DNA of 64,000 bases from Terriglobia bacterium (lineage in GTDB: Bacteria > Acidobacteriota > Terriglobia > Terriglobales > Acidobacteriaceae). Below the pieces are notes generated by a model. That model did not search any database and was not told the origin of the DNA. It saw nothing but the letters and a program-made list of their open reading frames with translations. The stretch is taken from NCBI GenBank assembly GCA_020073565.1, contig JAIQEY010000010.1:1-64000 (forward strand), read 5' to 3'. Shown here one piece after another: positions 29,260 through 38,122 of this stretch. Positions within the stretch are counted from its first letter, which is position 1. Each line of letters starts with the position of its first letter. Made by a program: the position numbers and the translations under genes.

Positions 29260-30828
29260 ATGGCGAAAATCGACTTCAAAGACGACAGCGCAGTTGTGAT
29301 CATCGGGTCCGGTGCCGGCGGCGGCACGCTGGCACACGAACTGACCCGCTGCGGAATCAAGGTGGTGCTGCTCGAAGCCGGCAAGCGCCACTCCCTCGAT
29401 ACGTTTTCGCAGGTTCCCGGAGAAGCTTTTGCTCAGCTGACTTGGCTCGATGCGCGCACCCAGAGCGGCAATTGGGGCGTCGCCCGCGACTTCCCTACCC
29501 TGCCGGCATGGCACTGCAAAACCGTCGGCGGCACAACGGTACACTGGACCGCGTCTGCGCCCCGCCTTCAACCGTGGGAACTTCGCGCGAGGAGCACTTA
29601 TGGGAAACTGGCCGACACATCGCTGATTGATTGGCCGATCGCCTACGACGAACTGGAAAGATTCTACCTCGTCGCCGAGCGCCGAATGGGCGTCACGCGC
29701 CGCAACGACATGCCCGGCTTGCCCGCCTCCAACAATTTCAAGGTCATGTATGCGGGTGCCAGGAAACTCGGCTACAAGCAGGTGCACACCGGCCACATGG
29801 CCATCAATTCGCGTTCCTATGACGGGCGCGGATTTTGCATCCAGCAAGGTTTTTGTGTGCAGGGCTGCAAGATGGGCGCGAAGTGGAGCACACTCTACAC
29901 CGAGATCCCAGACGCGGAGGCAACCGGCAACTTGGATCTCCGAAGCGAGTCCACGGCCACGAAGATCGAACACGGCGCCGACGGACGGGTCAGCGCGGTG
30001 GTCTACCGCGATAGTCAGGGCCATGAGCAACGGCAGAAAGCTCGTCTGGTCTGCGTTGCTGGCAATGCGATCGAGACTGCACGACTCTTACTGCTCTCGG
30101 CTTCCTCAAAGTATCCGCAGGGCCTGGGCAATTCCTCTGATCAAGTGGGAAGGAACTACTGTCACCAGATCACCGGATTCGTCTGGGGAATTTTCGACAA
30201 GCCCGTCTCCTCCTGGCGCGGAGCCACACTCGCAGGAGTCGTCGAGGACGAAGTAGTCAACGACCCGCGCCGCGGATTTGTCGGCGGGTATCGGATCGAA
30301 CTGCTCGCCCTCGATCTGCCCACCCTGCCTCTCGTCGGCCTGCCCTACGGTTGGGGCCGCGACTTCGCGTCCATCATGGAAAACTACCGCAATCTCGCCG
30401 GCATGTTCATCAACGGCGAAGATCTACCGCGCTCCGACAACCGCATCACCCTGAACTCGAATGTCAAAGATGCCTACGGCCTGCCGGTGGCGAACGTTCA
30501 TGTGGACGAGCATGCCAACGACCGGGCCATGCGCAATCATGCGCAGGGGCAAATGTCCCGGATGTACGAGGCGATCGGCGCGAAACGGGTGGTTCTTGGG
30601 CCAACTCCACCGGCGACTCACAATTTGTGCACGGCCCGCATGAGCACTGATCCACGAGACGGAGTCACTAACGCCTGGGGCCAGACGCACGACATCAAGA
30701 ATCTGTTCGTTTCCGACGGCAGCGTCTTGACCACTCCGGGCGCGGCCAATCCCACTTTGACCATTGTGGCCTTAGCGCTGAGGCAGGCGGAGTACATCAG
30801 CCAACAGATGAAGGCCGCGAATATTTGA
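29260..30828 (+). CDS. GMC-family FAD oxidoreductase (large subunit)
   Basis: 522 residues from the ATG at 29260. The FAD motif is VVIIGSGAGGGTLAHELT (about residues 12-29). A TVGGTTVHWTASAPRLQPW motif is next, then the Cys-rich GFCIQQGFCVQGCKMGAK segment seen in gluconate-dehydrogenase-type GMC enzymes. The C-terminus has the active-site region THNLCTARMSTDP and VSDGSVLTTPGAANPTLTIV, the usual GMC end. It oxidises an alcohol or aldehyde in the periplasm and passes electrons to a cytochrome. It is paired with the Tat small subunit and lies in an operon with the ThDP decarboxylase, so an aryl alcohol or hydroxy acid is a likely substrate. Confidence 0.87.
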   Translation: MAKIDFKDDSAVVIIGSGAGGGTLAHELTRCGIKVVLLEAGKRHSLDTFSQVPGEAFAQLTWLDARTQSGNWGVARDFPTLPAWHCKTVGGTTVHWTASAPRLQPWELRARSTYGKLADTSLIDWPIAYDELERFYLVAERRMGVTRRNDMPGLPASNNFKVMYAGARKLGYKQVHTGHMAINSRSYDGRGFCIQQGFCVQGCKMGAKWSTLYTEIPDAEATGNLDLRSESTATKIEHGADGRVSAVVYRDSQGHEQRQKARLVCVAGNAIETARLLLLSASSKYPQGLGNSSDQVGRNYCHQITGFVWGIFDKPVSSWRGATLAGVVEDEVVNDPRRGFVGGYRIELLALDLPTLPLVGLPYGWGRDFASIMENYRNLAGMFINGEDLPRSDNRITLNSNVKDAYGLPVANVHVDEHANDRAMRNHAQGQMSRMYEAIGAKRVVLGPTPPATHNLCTARMSTDPRDGVTNAWGQTHDIKNLFVSDGSVLTTPGAANPTLTIVALALRQAEYISQQMKAANI

Positions 30829-30849
30829 CAGTCTGTTGTGTATGAGATT

Positions 30850-30908
30850 CGTATCGGGGCATGCCTTCAGGCATGCCGAGATTGCAGTTTACAGCGCCTT
30901 CAGGCGCT
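30850..30908. repeat. REP-like tandem hairpins, copy 1
   Basis: Begins TTCGTATCGGGGCAT. Two hairpins, each with a TTCA loop, follow: GGCATGCC stems at 30858-30877 and AGCGCC/GGCGCT at 30893-30908. It lies in a convergent gap. The same TTCGTATC-rGGkCAT leader recurs at 37919 and 42713. Confidence 0.65.
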
Positions 30909-30956
30909 GGATTTCGAAACTCGAGTTTCATCACAGCCCCCACACGTTGCTAAACA

Positions 30957-32561
30957 TCAATGGGCCCCAGCTTTTTCCGCTCCCAATCCAGTTTGTGATC
31001 GCACCAGCAACTCGTTGAACTTGGTTTCCGCGCTTGGCTCCTTGCCGAGTACTGTGCCGACGAACGCTGCCAGAAACCCAAGCGGCACGCTGACAATCCC
31101 GACATTTTCAAACGGGAACCAGGGGCTCGCCTGAATCAAGTGACGTGCCGCTCCGGCTGCGTTTGGCGGATCGATCCCCATGACATTCGGCCCCGCCACG
31201 ATCAGGCCGACGCTGGCGAGTAAGCCCACCGTCAGGCCCGCCACAGCGCCCGCGGTGTTGAATCGGCGCCAGAAGATTGAGCAGGCCAACACGGGAAAAT
31301 TCGCTGAGGCCGCCACCGCCATCCCAAAGGTCGCCAGAATCAGGACGTTCGACCCCGGCCCTAGCGCAATCGCAATTAGTATTGAAATTGCACCCACCGC
31401 GAGGGCCGCGACCCGCGCCACCAGCACGCTCTCCCCGGATTTTCGTTCTGTCCCGCGATGAACCACGTTCGTCCAGAAATCATGGGCAAAGGAGGTCGAT
31501 GCGCTGATCATGAGTCCGGCCACCACCGCAAGGATCGTGGCAAACGCAACCGCCGACACGACCGCCAGGAAAGCGTTCCCTCCCAAAACCTGCGCCAGCC
31601 GTGGACCCGCCATGTTCGTTCCGCCGTGGGTCACGATGTCATCGGGGCCAAGCAGAACCGCCGACCCGAAGCCAAGAATCGAGGTCATCAAGTAGAAACT
31701 GCCGATCAAAATCATGGCCCACACCACGCTGTGGCGCGCCGTCTTTGCGTCAGGAACGGTATAGAACTTCACCAGAATGTGGGGCAGGCCCGCGGTTCCG
31801 AAGGCGAATATCAAACTCAAGGAAATCAAATCGAGCGGGCCATGAGGGAGTTTGTAATGTAATCCCGGCTGAAGAAAATCGCTAACGACCGCTTGTCCAT
31901 GCTGGACGTGCTTGATCTGACTGGCTGCCGCAAAGAACTCGACCAGGTGAAAATGAAAGTGCCGAAGCACCAGCAGAGTCAGGATAAGAGAGCACGCGGA
32001 GAGCAGCATGGCCTTAATGATCTGCACCCAGGTGGTCGCTAACATGCCTCCGAAAACGACGTAGACCATCATCAGGATGCCCACCCCGATGACGGCACCG
32101 TTGTAGCTAATGCCCGAGTCCGCCAGCAGCAGCGTGACCAGCGCCCCTGCGCCCACCATCTGCGCAATCATGTAGAACGTCGCTACCGTCAGCGTGCTCA
32201 GCGCCGCCAACGCGCGCACCGGGCGCGGCCGCAACCGGTACGCCAGCACATCGCCCATCGTGTACTTGCCGGTATTACGCAGCGGTTCCGCAACTACCAG
32301 CAGAATCGTCACGAAGGCGACGAAACCGCCCACGGAGTACAGAAATCCGTCCATGCCTTGCAGCGCGATTAAGCCGATGAGCCCGAGAAACGACGCCGCG
32401 CTCATGAAATCCCCCGCCACGGCAAAACCATTTTGCCAAGCGGTAATTCGTCGCCCGGCTGCGAAATAGGCGCTCGCGCCCCGCGATCGTTTTGCGGCCC
32501 AATAGGTGATTCCCAGCGTACTGGCTACGAAGAGCAGAAACACTGAGAGTGAGATCGACAC
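30957..32561 (-). CDS. actP: Sodium:solute symporter, ActP (cation/acetate)-like
   Basis: 534 residues with about 13 hydrophobic segments, starting at a GTG that directly follows the stop of the DUF485 gene. The sequence near the N-terminus (ASAYFAAGRRITAWQNGFAV, then AGDFMSAASFLGLIGLIALQ) and GKYTMGDVLAYRLRPRPVRA are strongly conserved in ActP acetate permeases. It imports acetate or another short carboxylate with sodium. Its place between an aromatic-alcohol oxidation unit and a carboxylase cluster leaves open uptake of an aromatic or other acid, but ActP-type transport is the default. It forms an operon with DUF485, as in the yjcH-actP pair. Confidence 0.9.
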   Translation of the reverse strand: MSISLSVFLLFVASTLGITYWAAKRSRGASAYFAAGRRITAWQNGFAVAGDFMSAASFLGLIGLIALQGMDGFLYSVGGFVAFVTILLVVAEPLRNTGKYTMGDVLAYRLRPRPVRALAALSTLTVATFYMIAQMVGAGALVTLLLADSGISYNGAVIGVGILMMVYVVFGGMLATTWVQIIKAMLLSACSLILTLLVLRHFHFHLVEFFAAASQIKHVQHGQAVVSDFLQPGLHYKLPHGPLDLISLSLIFAFGTAGLPHILVKFYTVPDAKTARHSVVWAMILIGSFYLMTSILGFGSAVLLGPDDIVTHGGTNMAGPRLAQVLGGNAFLAVVSAVAFATILAVVAGLMISASTSFAHDFWTNVVHRGTERKSGESVLVARVAALAVGAISILIAIALGPGSNVLILATFGMAVAASANFPVLACSIFWRRFNTAGAVAGLTVGLLASVGLIVAGPNVMGIDPPNAAGAARHLIQASPWFPFENVGIVSVPLGFLAAFVGTVLGKEPSAETKFNELLVRSQTGLGAEKAGAH

Positions 32562-32927
32562 TTAGTTGTCCCCCTGCTGTTCGTCTTTGTGTGCAACGAC
32601 GCTCGCCAGAATATCTCTCGTGAGCGCGTCGAATCTCGTGGAGGCGAGCAGGTACAGACCGGCAATAGTCCACCCCACAAGAAATTGTGAGAGTGCGAAC
32701 AGATAGGCTACGGTCACAGTCCCGATCACGCGCGTGGAGGCCAGTTTGGGCGCGTACCCTACCACGACTGCCAATGCGAAGTAGTACACAAAGAAACAGA
32801 CCAATGCCGGAATGATGAACATTTTCTTGATCTGCAGCAGATCTTTGAACTGCTCGCTGTCGGCAATACGATCCCATTGCTTCTGATCGGACAGTTGCGG
32901 TGAACTGTTTTCCGCTGTGTTGCTCAT
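32562..32927 (-). CDS. DUF485 (YjcH-like) membrane protein
   Basis: 121 residues from the ATG at 32927. An N-terminal hydrophilic part (SDQKQWDRIADSEQFKDL) leads to the characteristic LLQIKKMFIIPALVCFFVYY, then two TM helices in all, the second being VAYLFALSQFLVGWTIAGLY. DUF485 proteins accompany ActP-type symporters and are thought to assist them. The stop codon touches the start of the symporter gene. An ATG 21 codons upstream is also in frame but gives a non-conserved tail. Confidence 0.88.
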   Translation of the reverse strand: MSNTAENSSPQLSDQKQWDRIADSEQFKDLLQIKKMFIIPALVCFFVYYFALAVVVGYAPKLASTRVIGTVTVAYLFALSQFLVGWTIAGLYLLASTRFDALTRDILASVVAHKDEQQGDN

Positions 32928-33081
32928 TGGCAGAGTCCTCAGTGCCGAAGCATTGTATCCGAGATGAATCACAGGGCAACTCAGGAACAAGTTGCAAAAG
33001 GCGTCCCAGATGCACTAGAAGAGTAAGCATTTGCTGAAGCCGACGGGTTCGTGACAGGCGCAAGGTCACGGGAGAAGGCGA

Positions 33082-33927
33082 ATGAAACGCGATATTGAGT
33101 TGCTCGCGTCCTACTGGACGATTTCGGCGGGAAGACCGCACACCGACCGGGAGTACAGTCCCTTCGACTTCCGGGACCGTGTGGAAGCCGCGGCCAGAGC
33201 CGGGTTCAGGGGTTTTGGCATTTGGCACGCGGACCTGGACCACGCACTCAAGCGGCGAACACTCCACGAGATGAAGCTGATCCTCGACGACAACGGCATC
33301 AAACATGTCGAACTGGAATTTCTGACTGACTGGTTTCTGGATGGAGAGAGGAAGGCGAAGGCGGACATTCAGAAGGAGAAATTGCTAAATGCCGCCGAAG
33401 TGCTCGGCGCTCGACATGTGAAGGTTGGAGACTTTTTTCAGGAAAGTTGCCCGATGCCACGCCTTATCGAGGCGTTTCAGGCGCTGTGTGCGGAGGCTGC
33501 CCGTCACGGCACGCGGATTGCATTTGAACTGATGCCGTTTGCTATGATCCGGACGTTGGAGGAGACGTTGGCCATGGTCAAGGGGGCGGACGCGAAGAAC
33601 GGTGGCATCTGCTTCGATCTGTGGCATATGGTGAAGCTCGGCATCCCGTACGAAGAGATCGCCCGGGTTCCGATCGAATACATCGTGAGCGTGGAACTGA
33701 ACGATGGAACCTTCACCGCGCCTTGGAGTCTTCACGAAGACACCATCAACCATCGCCGGCTCTGCGGTGAGGGCGAGTTCGACGTCAAGAGCTTCATCGA
33801 CTGCTTACAGCGAGCCGGATACACCGGGCCTTGGGGAATTGAGGTGCTGTCCGAGGATCTGCGCAAATTGCCCTTGGAAGAGCTGACTTCCCGCGCATTC
33901 AAGACGACGATTGCGCAGTTCTGCTAG
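33082..33927 (+). CDS. Sugar phosphate isomerase/epimerase-like TIM-barrel protein
   Basis: 281 residues of the xylose-isomerase-like TIM-barrel (AP-endonuclease 2) superfamily. RVEAAARAGFRGFGIWHADL is strand/helix 1-2, GIKHVELEFLTDW follows, then GTRIAFELMPF and GICFDLWHMVKLG, where E and D/H are typical metal ligands, and YIVSVELNDG with a C-terminal CGEGEFDVKSFIDCLQRAGY and GPWGIEVLSE. Members isomerise or dehydrate sugars or 2-oxo compounds using a divalent metal; the exact reaction is not clear. GGAGAAGG precedes the ATG. It is followed 31 bases later by a cupin gene, so the two may act in one step. Confidence 0.78.
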   Translation: MKRDIELLASYWTISAGRPHTDREYSPFDFRDRVEAAARAGFRGFGIWHADLDHALKRRTLHEMKLILDDNGIKHVELEFLTDWFLDGERKAKADIQKEKLLNAAEVLGARHVKVGDFFQESCPMPRLIEAFQALCAEAARHGTRIAFELMPFAMIRTLEETLAMVKGADAKNGGICFDLWHMVKLGIPYEEIARVPIEYIVSVELNDGTFTAPWSLHEDTINHRRLCGEGEFDVKSFIDCLQRAGYTGPWGIEVLSEDLRKLPLEELTSRAFKTTIAQFC

Positions 33928-33958
33928 GATCGGCAATCTTTTGCCGATGGAGATCGCA

Positions 33959-34345
33959 ATGGGCCAACTTCCCGCGCACTCACTCCAGCAATCTTGGCCG
34001 TGGCCGGATTCGCTCGATGCACTGCGGGCCGCACCGGCATATCACGAACTCTTCCTTGAGAACGACCGCGTGCGAGTAATCCATACACACATTCCGGCGG
34101 GCGAAGTAGTTCCCCTTCACACTCATCGCTGGCGGGGCGTGGCTTATCTAATAAGTTCAAGCCATTTTGTTCGGCGCGATCACGAGGGGAAGGTCCTGCT
34201 CGATAGCCGCCAGGCCTCAACTGCTGCACCCAACGCTCAATCCGTCCAGTGGCTGGAGCGTCTGCCCCCACACACCGTGGAAAACGTGGGGAGTTCGGCG
34301 ATCAGTATCCTGATTATTGAACTCAAGGACGATCCTCCGGGGTAG
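33959..34345 (+). CDS. Small cupin-domain protein
   Basis: 128 residues from the ATG at 33959, which has GGAG at normal spacing; the ATG at 33947 is an alternative. The core is a cupin: VRVIHTHIPAGEVVPLHTHR carries the first metal-binding G-x5-H-x-H motif, and the second motif is LPPHTVENVGSSAISILIIE with a His. It probably holds one metal ion and acts as an isomerase, dioxygenase or sensor. It is next to the TIM-barrel gene and just upstream of the CoA-ligase/Apc operon, but on the far side of that operon's promoter. The substrate is unknown. Confidence 0.75.
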   Translation: MGQLPAHSLQQSWPWPDSLDALRAAPAYHELFLENDRVRVIHTHIPAGEVVPLHTHRWRGVAYLISSSHFVRRDHEGKVLLDSRQASTAAPNAQSVQWLERLPPHTVENVGSSAISILIIELKDDPPG

Positions 34346-34402
34346 ACATGTCGTCGTTTGAAGGGTCGCCTACGAAATGCTTCCTAAGTAAATAAAGAGA
34401 AT

Positions 34403-34416
34403 TGACTCGGGAGTCA
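34403..34416. promoter_or_regulatory. Perfect 6-bp dyad upstream of the CoA-ligase/Apc operon
   Basis: TGACTC-GG-GAGTCA is a perfect inverted repeat just upstream of the TetR-type site. No T-run follows it, so it is more like an operator than a terminator. The binding protein is unknown. Confidence 0.4.
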
Positions 34417-34438
34417 GATATAAAGTTCTTGCCAAGCA

Positions 34439-34456
34439 GAACGGACGTTCGCTAGA
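34439..34456. promoter_or_regulatory. TetR-type operator, site A (CoA-ligase/Apc operon)
   Basis: GAACGGACGTTCGCTAGA lies 60 bases before the ligase start. It shares 16 of 18 positions with site B at 50697 and 15 of 18 with site C at 56841. The core GAACG-n-ACGTTC is a near-perfect dyad. Confidence 0.6.
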
Positions 34457-34516
34457 GTGCTGCGCACGCGGAACGACACAGACCTGAAGGGCAACGCGAA
34501 TAGGGAGTGTGGGGCA

Positions 34517-35854
34517 ATGCGGGGTCACGACTATCTGGACCGGGAGATCGAAACAGCCAGCTTAAAGACGATCCACAAGCTCCAGGAATCCCAGCTGGCA
34601 CGACAGCTCGACTACCTATTTTCCCGTTCGCTTTTTTATCAGGACAAGTTTCGGAGCATGGGAGTGCGGCGCAAGGACTACCGGAAGCTGCGTGACCTGG
34701 CCCGCTTTCCATTTACAAGCAAACACGAGCTGCGCGAAAGCCAGACCGCACATCCACCTTTGGGACGCCACATTGCCGCCGATTGGCGCAACGTGATTCG
34801 GGTGCATAGCTCGACGGGCACCACCGGCGAGCCCAGTTTTGTGGGAATCACCCGCCGCGACGCACGCATGTGGACAAGACTCACCGCGAGATCCTTCTAC
34901 ACCCAAGGTTGCAGGAAGACCGACGCCGTTGTTCACGCAGCGGGCCTCACTCTGTTCGTTGCCGGGTTGACATCCAAGGATGCGATTGAATCGATTGGGG
35001 CCGTTTTTATTCCACTGGGAACGGGAGCGTCGGAGAAAGCGCTGTCCGTGATTCCTCTGCTGGGTGTGAATGCCATGCACTGTACTCCGTCCTATGCGTC
35101 TTACTTCGCTGACTTTGTGCGACGCGAAGCGGGGATCGAGCCGCGAGAACTCGGGTTGAAGAAGTTGTTTTGCGGCGCAGAGCCCGGCGCAGGAATTCCC
35201 GCCGTGCGCGCGAGGATGCAAGAAGATTTCGGCGCGCGCGTCACGGAGGGACTTGGCAACGCGGATATGGCGCCGATCATCTTCAGCGAATGTCCGGAAC
35301 AAGCCGGAATGCATTTCAATGGACCCGACTTCGTAGTTGCTGAAGTGATCGACCCCGACACGGAAGAGAATCTGCCGATCGAAACCGGAGTAACCGGCGA
35401 ACTGGTATACACCAGCCTGCAACGGGAATGCGTTCCTTTATTGCGGTTTCGCACGCGTGACCGAGTTACAGTGCTGGGAACCTCGTGCGCCTGCGAGCGC
35501 ACCGGCTTCCGCCTGCGATGCGTCGGCCGCACCGACGACATGCTCATTGTCCTGGGTGTGAATGTGTTTCCCTCTGCGGTCCGCGACGTAGTCTCCGGCT
35601 TCCATCCTCGGACAACCGGAGAGATTCAGATTCTGCTGGAAAGACCCGGGCCTAAGGTGGATCCGCCGCTGCGAGTTGTGGCCGAGTGCGCAGGTCTCCC
35701 TTCGGCGAACGACGAACTGCAGGGTGAGATCGAGCGAAAGATTCGGGCCACCCTGATTGTGCCCGCAAGGGTGGAACTCGTACCCGCAGGTACACTGCCG
35801 CGCTATGAGATGAAGGGACAGTTGGTAAAACAGGTTGAGCAGAACAAAGTGTAA
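34517..35854 (+). CDS. PaaK-type aryl-CoA ligase (phenylacetate-CoA ligase family)
   Basis: 445 residues from the ATG at 34517 with GGGAG upstream. The adenylate-forming motif is SSTGTTGEPSFVG (about residue 100), the middle has HCTPSYASYFADFVR and KKLFCGAEPGAGIPAVRARM, and the C-terminal domain carries GRTDDMLIVLGVNVFPSAV, the hallmark of PaaK-like ligases. It activates an aromatic acid with ATP and CoA, AMP being released. As the first gene ahead of the Apc-like carboxylase genes, with an operator-like palindrome 60 bases upstream, a 3-oxo-3-arylpropanoate or related acid is the best-guess substrate. Length is normal for PaaK proteins. Confidence 0.9.
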   Translation: MRGHDYLDREIETASLKTIHKLQESQLARQLDYLFSRSLFYQDKFRSMGVRRKDYRKLRDLARFPFTSKHELRESQTAHPPLGRHIAADWRNVIRVHSSTGTTGEPSFVGITRRDARMWTRLTARSFYTQGCRKTDAVVHAAGLTLFVAGLTSKDAIESIGAVFIPLGTGASEKALSVIPLLGVNAMHCTPSYASYFADFVRREAGIEPRELGLKKLFCGAEPGAGIPAVRARMQEDFGARVTEGLGNADMAPIIFSECPEQAGMHFNGPDFVVAEVIDPDTEENLPIETGVTGELVYTSLQRECVPLLRFRTRDRVTVLGTSCACERTGFRLRCVGRTDDMLIVLGVNVFPSAVRDVVSGFHPRTTGEIQILLERPGPKVDPPLRVVAECAGLPSANDELQGEIERKIRATLIVPARVELVPAGTLPRYEMKGQLVKQVEQNKV

Positions 35855-35922
35855 GACATGGTCTCATAGTCAAAGGTTTTGGGTAGACCATCTACAGTTG
35901 AACGAGCGGGTTGGAACGATCC

Positions 35923-37905
35923 ATGTATAGCGTTGACATCGACGTAGGCGGAACCTTGACCGACGGCCTCTTCAGCGACGGCCAACGTACAGTGTGTACG
36001 AAGGTGGATTCCACACCCCACGATCTGACCGTGTGTTTGTTTGACTGCCTGTCGCAAGGAGCGGCCCGGCTGGGTTTCTCCGATCTCGGAAGCCTGCTGG
36101 AGAAGGTGGAACTGCTCCGGTGGTCGACGACGATCACTTCCAATGTGCTGGCGGAGCTGCGCGGCCCCAAGCTTGGTTTGCTCGTAACCCAGGGACACGA
36201 GAAGGATCTGTACGGCAGCGACGATACCAGTGTCCTGCTCAACAAACTAGTAAACGAAAACAATGTCATCGGGATTGATGGGGTGCACGACCCTGCGGTT
36301 TTGAATGCGGTGCGATTGTTGCTCGAAAACGGGGTTCGCCGAATTTGCATCAGCCTGAAAGGGGCGCTGCAGGATCCGGAGTCGGAACAACGGATCAAGC
36401 GGATCATCGATGAACAGTATCCCGACCACTACCTCGGATCGGTGCCGGTGCTCACCGGGAGCGACGTCTGCCAGAACCCGGATGACACGACGCGCACGTA
36501 CTACGCGGTGATCAACGCCTACCTCCACAGCGCGTTGGCGGCCACGCTGTTCAAGGCCGAAGACGAGTTGCGGTATGCGCAGGGATATTCGCGGACATTT
36601 CTCATCAGTCACATCAATGGCGGCGTGGCCGGCGTTTCGAAAACACGCGCCATTGACACGCTCGAGTCCGGACCTGTGCTGGGGATTTACGGCGCAGCGT
36701 ATCTGGCAAAAGCGTACGGCTTGAAGCGCGTCCTCGCCATGGACGTGGGAGGAACCACGGCCAAGCTCGGCATTATCCATGACGGTGAGCCGCTGCATAC
36801 CCAGCAGAGCGATCTATTTGGTATTCCTGTGCGAGTCAACCTGCCGTATCTGCGTTCCATTGCACTGGGCGGTGGCAGCGTGGTCACGGCGCATGAGAAT
36901 GGCGTGCGGCTGGGTCCGGAGAGCATGGGTTCGTTTCCGGGGCCAGCTTGTTATGGGCTCGGCGGAGACAAGGCGACGCTGACCGATGCTTTCGTAACCG
37001 CGGGATTCATTGACCCGGAGTATTTTCTCGGGGGCAGCAAGCACCTGGACTTAGCGGCCGCCCGCGAAGCCATTGACGGCCAAGTGGCGCGTCCCGGAGG
37101 AATTTCCGTCGAACAGGCGTGCGGCGCAATCATCGACACGGCGGATGACATGGTTGCGGGCATGATCACCAAAGCTAGTCAAGAGATCGGCCAAGACTTA
37201 TCGGATCACGTCCTATTTGCCTACGGCGGAAACGGCGGGCTGTTTGCTTGCGGGGTTGCGCAACGGGCCGGGATCCGGACGACCTATCTATTCGACCTGG
37301 GCCCTGTGTTCAGCGCGTTTGGATCGTCGGTGTCGGACATCTGCCATGTCTACGAGCGCTCGTTCCATCTCTTGCTGCGCGACGGCGCGGAAGTAACGCC
37401 GCTCAACCAGATCCTGGAAGAAATGCGCAACCAGGGAGTGCGTGACCTGTTGGGCGAGGGGATTACACCCGAGAATACGGAGTGCTCCGTGGAACTGGAA
37501 GTCTCGCGGGCCGGCGATACGACGCGATGCGTAAAGTCCCTGAAGCCGAGCTTCGACAGCGACGCGGAACTCCGGCGTATTGTTACGCCCGATCTGCCCG
37601 GCGGAAACGCCACCGTGGAATTGGTGCGCATGCGATTGAAGAAAGCAATCTCAAAACCGGCTTTGGTGATGAAGGAAAAAGGGGACCACGACCCGAGCGG
37701 TGCGCAACTCGGCATGCGTAGAGTGCTGCAACAAAGCGGCAAGCAAGAAGCCACCCTCTATCGCTGGGAGTTGTTACGACCGGGCAACGTCGTGCCGGGA
37801 GGATCGATTCTCGAGTCTGCCAATAGCACCTACCTGGTTCCGCCGCGGTGGAATCTGGAGATCGATCATTACGGTAACGCATTGATCAAGCGTGGCGCGA
37901 GTTGA
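35923..37905 (+). CDS. HyuA-family subunit, acetophenone carboxylase ApcA-like
   Basis: 660 residues (about 71 kDa) from the ATG at 35923. The ATPase N-terminus MYSVDIDVGGTLTDGLFSDG (DxGGTxTD phosphate loop) and WSTTITSNVLAELRGPKLGL are HyuA marks; RVLAMDVGGTTAKLGIIHDG is the second ATPase lobe, and VLFAYGGNGGLFACGVAQRA is near 435. The size and place as first of four genes match the 70-kDa alpha subunit of Aromatoleum acetophenone carboxylase. That enzyme makes benzoylacetate from acetophenone and bicarbonate at the cost of ATP. It could instead belong to a hydantoinase or acetone carboxylase. It is separated from the next gene by a 217-base hairpin-repeat spacer. Confidence 0.85.
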   Translation: MYSVDIDVGGTLTDGLFSDGQRTVCTKVDSTPHDLTVCLFDCLSQGAARLGFSDLGSLLEKVELLRWSTTITSNVLAELRGPKLGLLVTQGHEKDLYGSDDTSVLLNKLVNENNVIGIDGVHDPAVLNAVRLLLENGVRRICISLKGALQDPESEQRIKRIIDEQYPDHYLGSVPVLTGSDVCQNPDDTTRTYYAVINAYLHSALAATLFKAEDELRYAQGYSRTFLISHINGGVAGVSKTRAIDTLESGPVLGIYGAAYLAKAYGLKRVLAMDVGGTTAKLGIIHDGEPLHTQQSDLFGIPVRVNLPYLRSIALGGGSVVTAHENGVRLGPESMGSFPGPACYGLGGDKATLTDAFVTAGFIDPEYFLGGSKHLDLAAAREAIDGQVARPGGISVEQACGAIIDTADDMVAGMITKASQEIGQDLSDHVLFAYGGNGGLFACGVAQRAGIRTTYLFDLGPVFSAFGSSVSDICHVYERSFHLLLRDGAEVTPLNQILEEMRNQGVRDLLGEGITPENTECSVELEVSRAGDTTRCVKSLKPSFDSDAELRRIVTPDLPGGNATVELVRMRLKKAISKPALVMKEKGDHDPSGAQLGMRRVLQQSGKQEATLYRWELLRPGNVVPGGSILESANSTYLVPPRWNLEIDHYGNALIKRGAS

Positions 37906-37918
37906 CAGGTTGCGGCGT

Positions 37919-38043
37919 TTCGTATCAGGGCATCGCTTCAGCGATGCCGTGAGCGGTTGGACTTGGTTTCAAGAAACCGTTTTGGGAAGGGCACGGCTTT
38001 TAGCCGTGCCGCTCAGACAGCATAGGAAGTTGGGCTGTAGCCC
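37919..38043. repeat. REP-like tandem hairpins, copy 2 (inside the Apc operon)
   Basis: Begins TTCGTATCAGGGCAT. Four stems follow: GGCATCGC-TTCA-GCGATGCC (37929-37948), GGTTTC-AA-GAAACC (37965-37978), GGCACGGCT-TTT-AGCCGTGCC (37990-38010) and GGGCT-GT-AGCCC (38032-38043). The leader matches copies at 30850 and 42713. The hairpins may tune mRNA stability between ApcA- and ApcB-like genes. Confidence 0.7.
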
Positions 38044-38122
38044 CTGAGGTCAAGACGCAGGCCGCGAGAATTTGTTCGCGACCTCTTAACACAGCAATCG
38101 ACGAGTCGGAGACGCAGTCATC

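Noticed and set aside
30495-30510. GCGAACGTTCATG as a fourth TetR-type site
   Set aside because: It lies inside the GMC oxidoreductase gene and lacks the ACGTTCGCT half found at the three intergenic sites.
37919-38043. Hairpin run as a CRISPR array
   Set aside because: The units differ in sequence, there are no equal spacers and no cas genes; a REP-type repeat explains it better.
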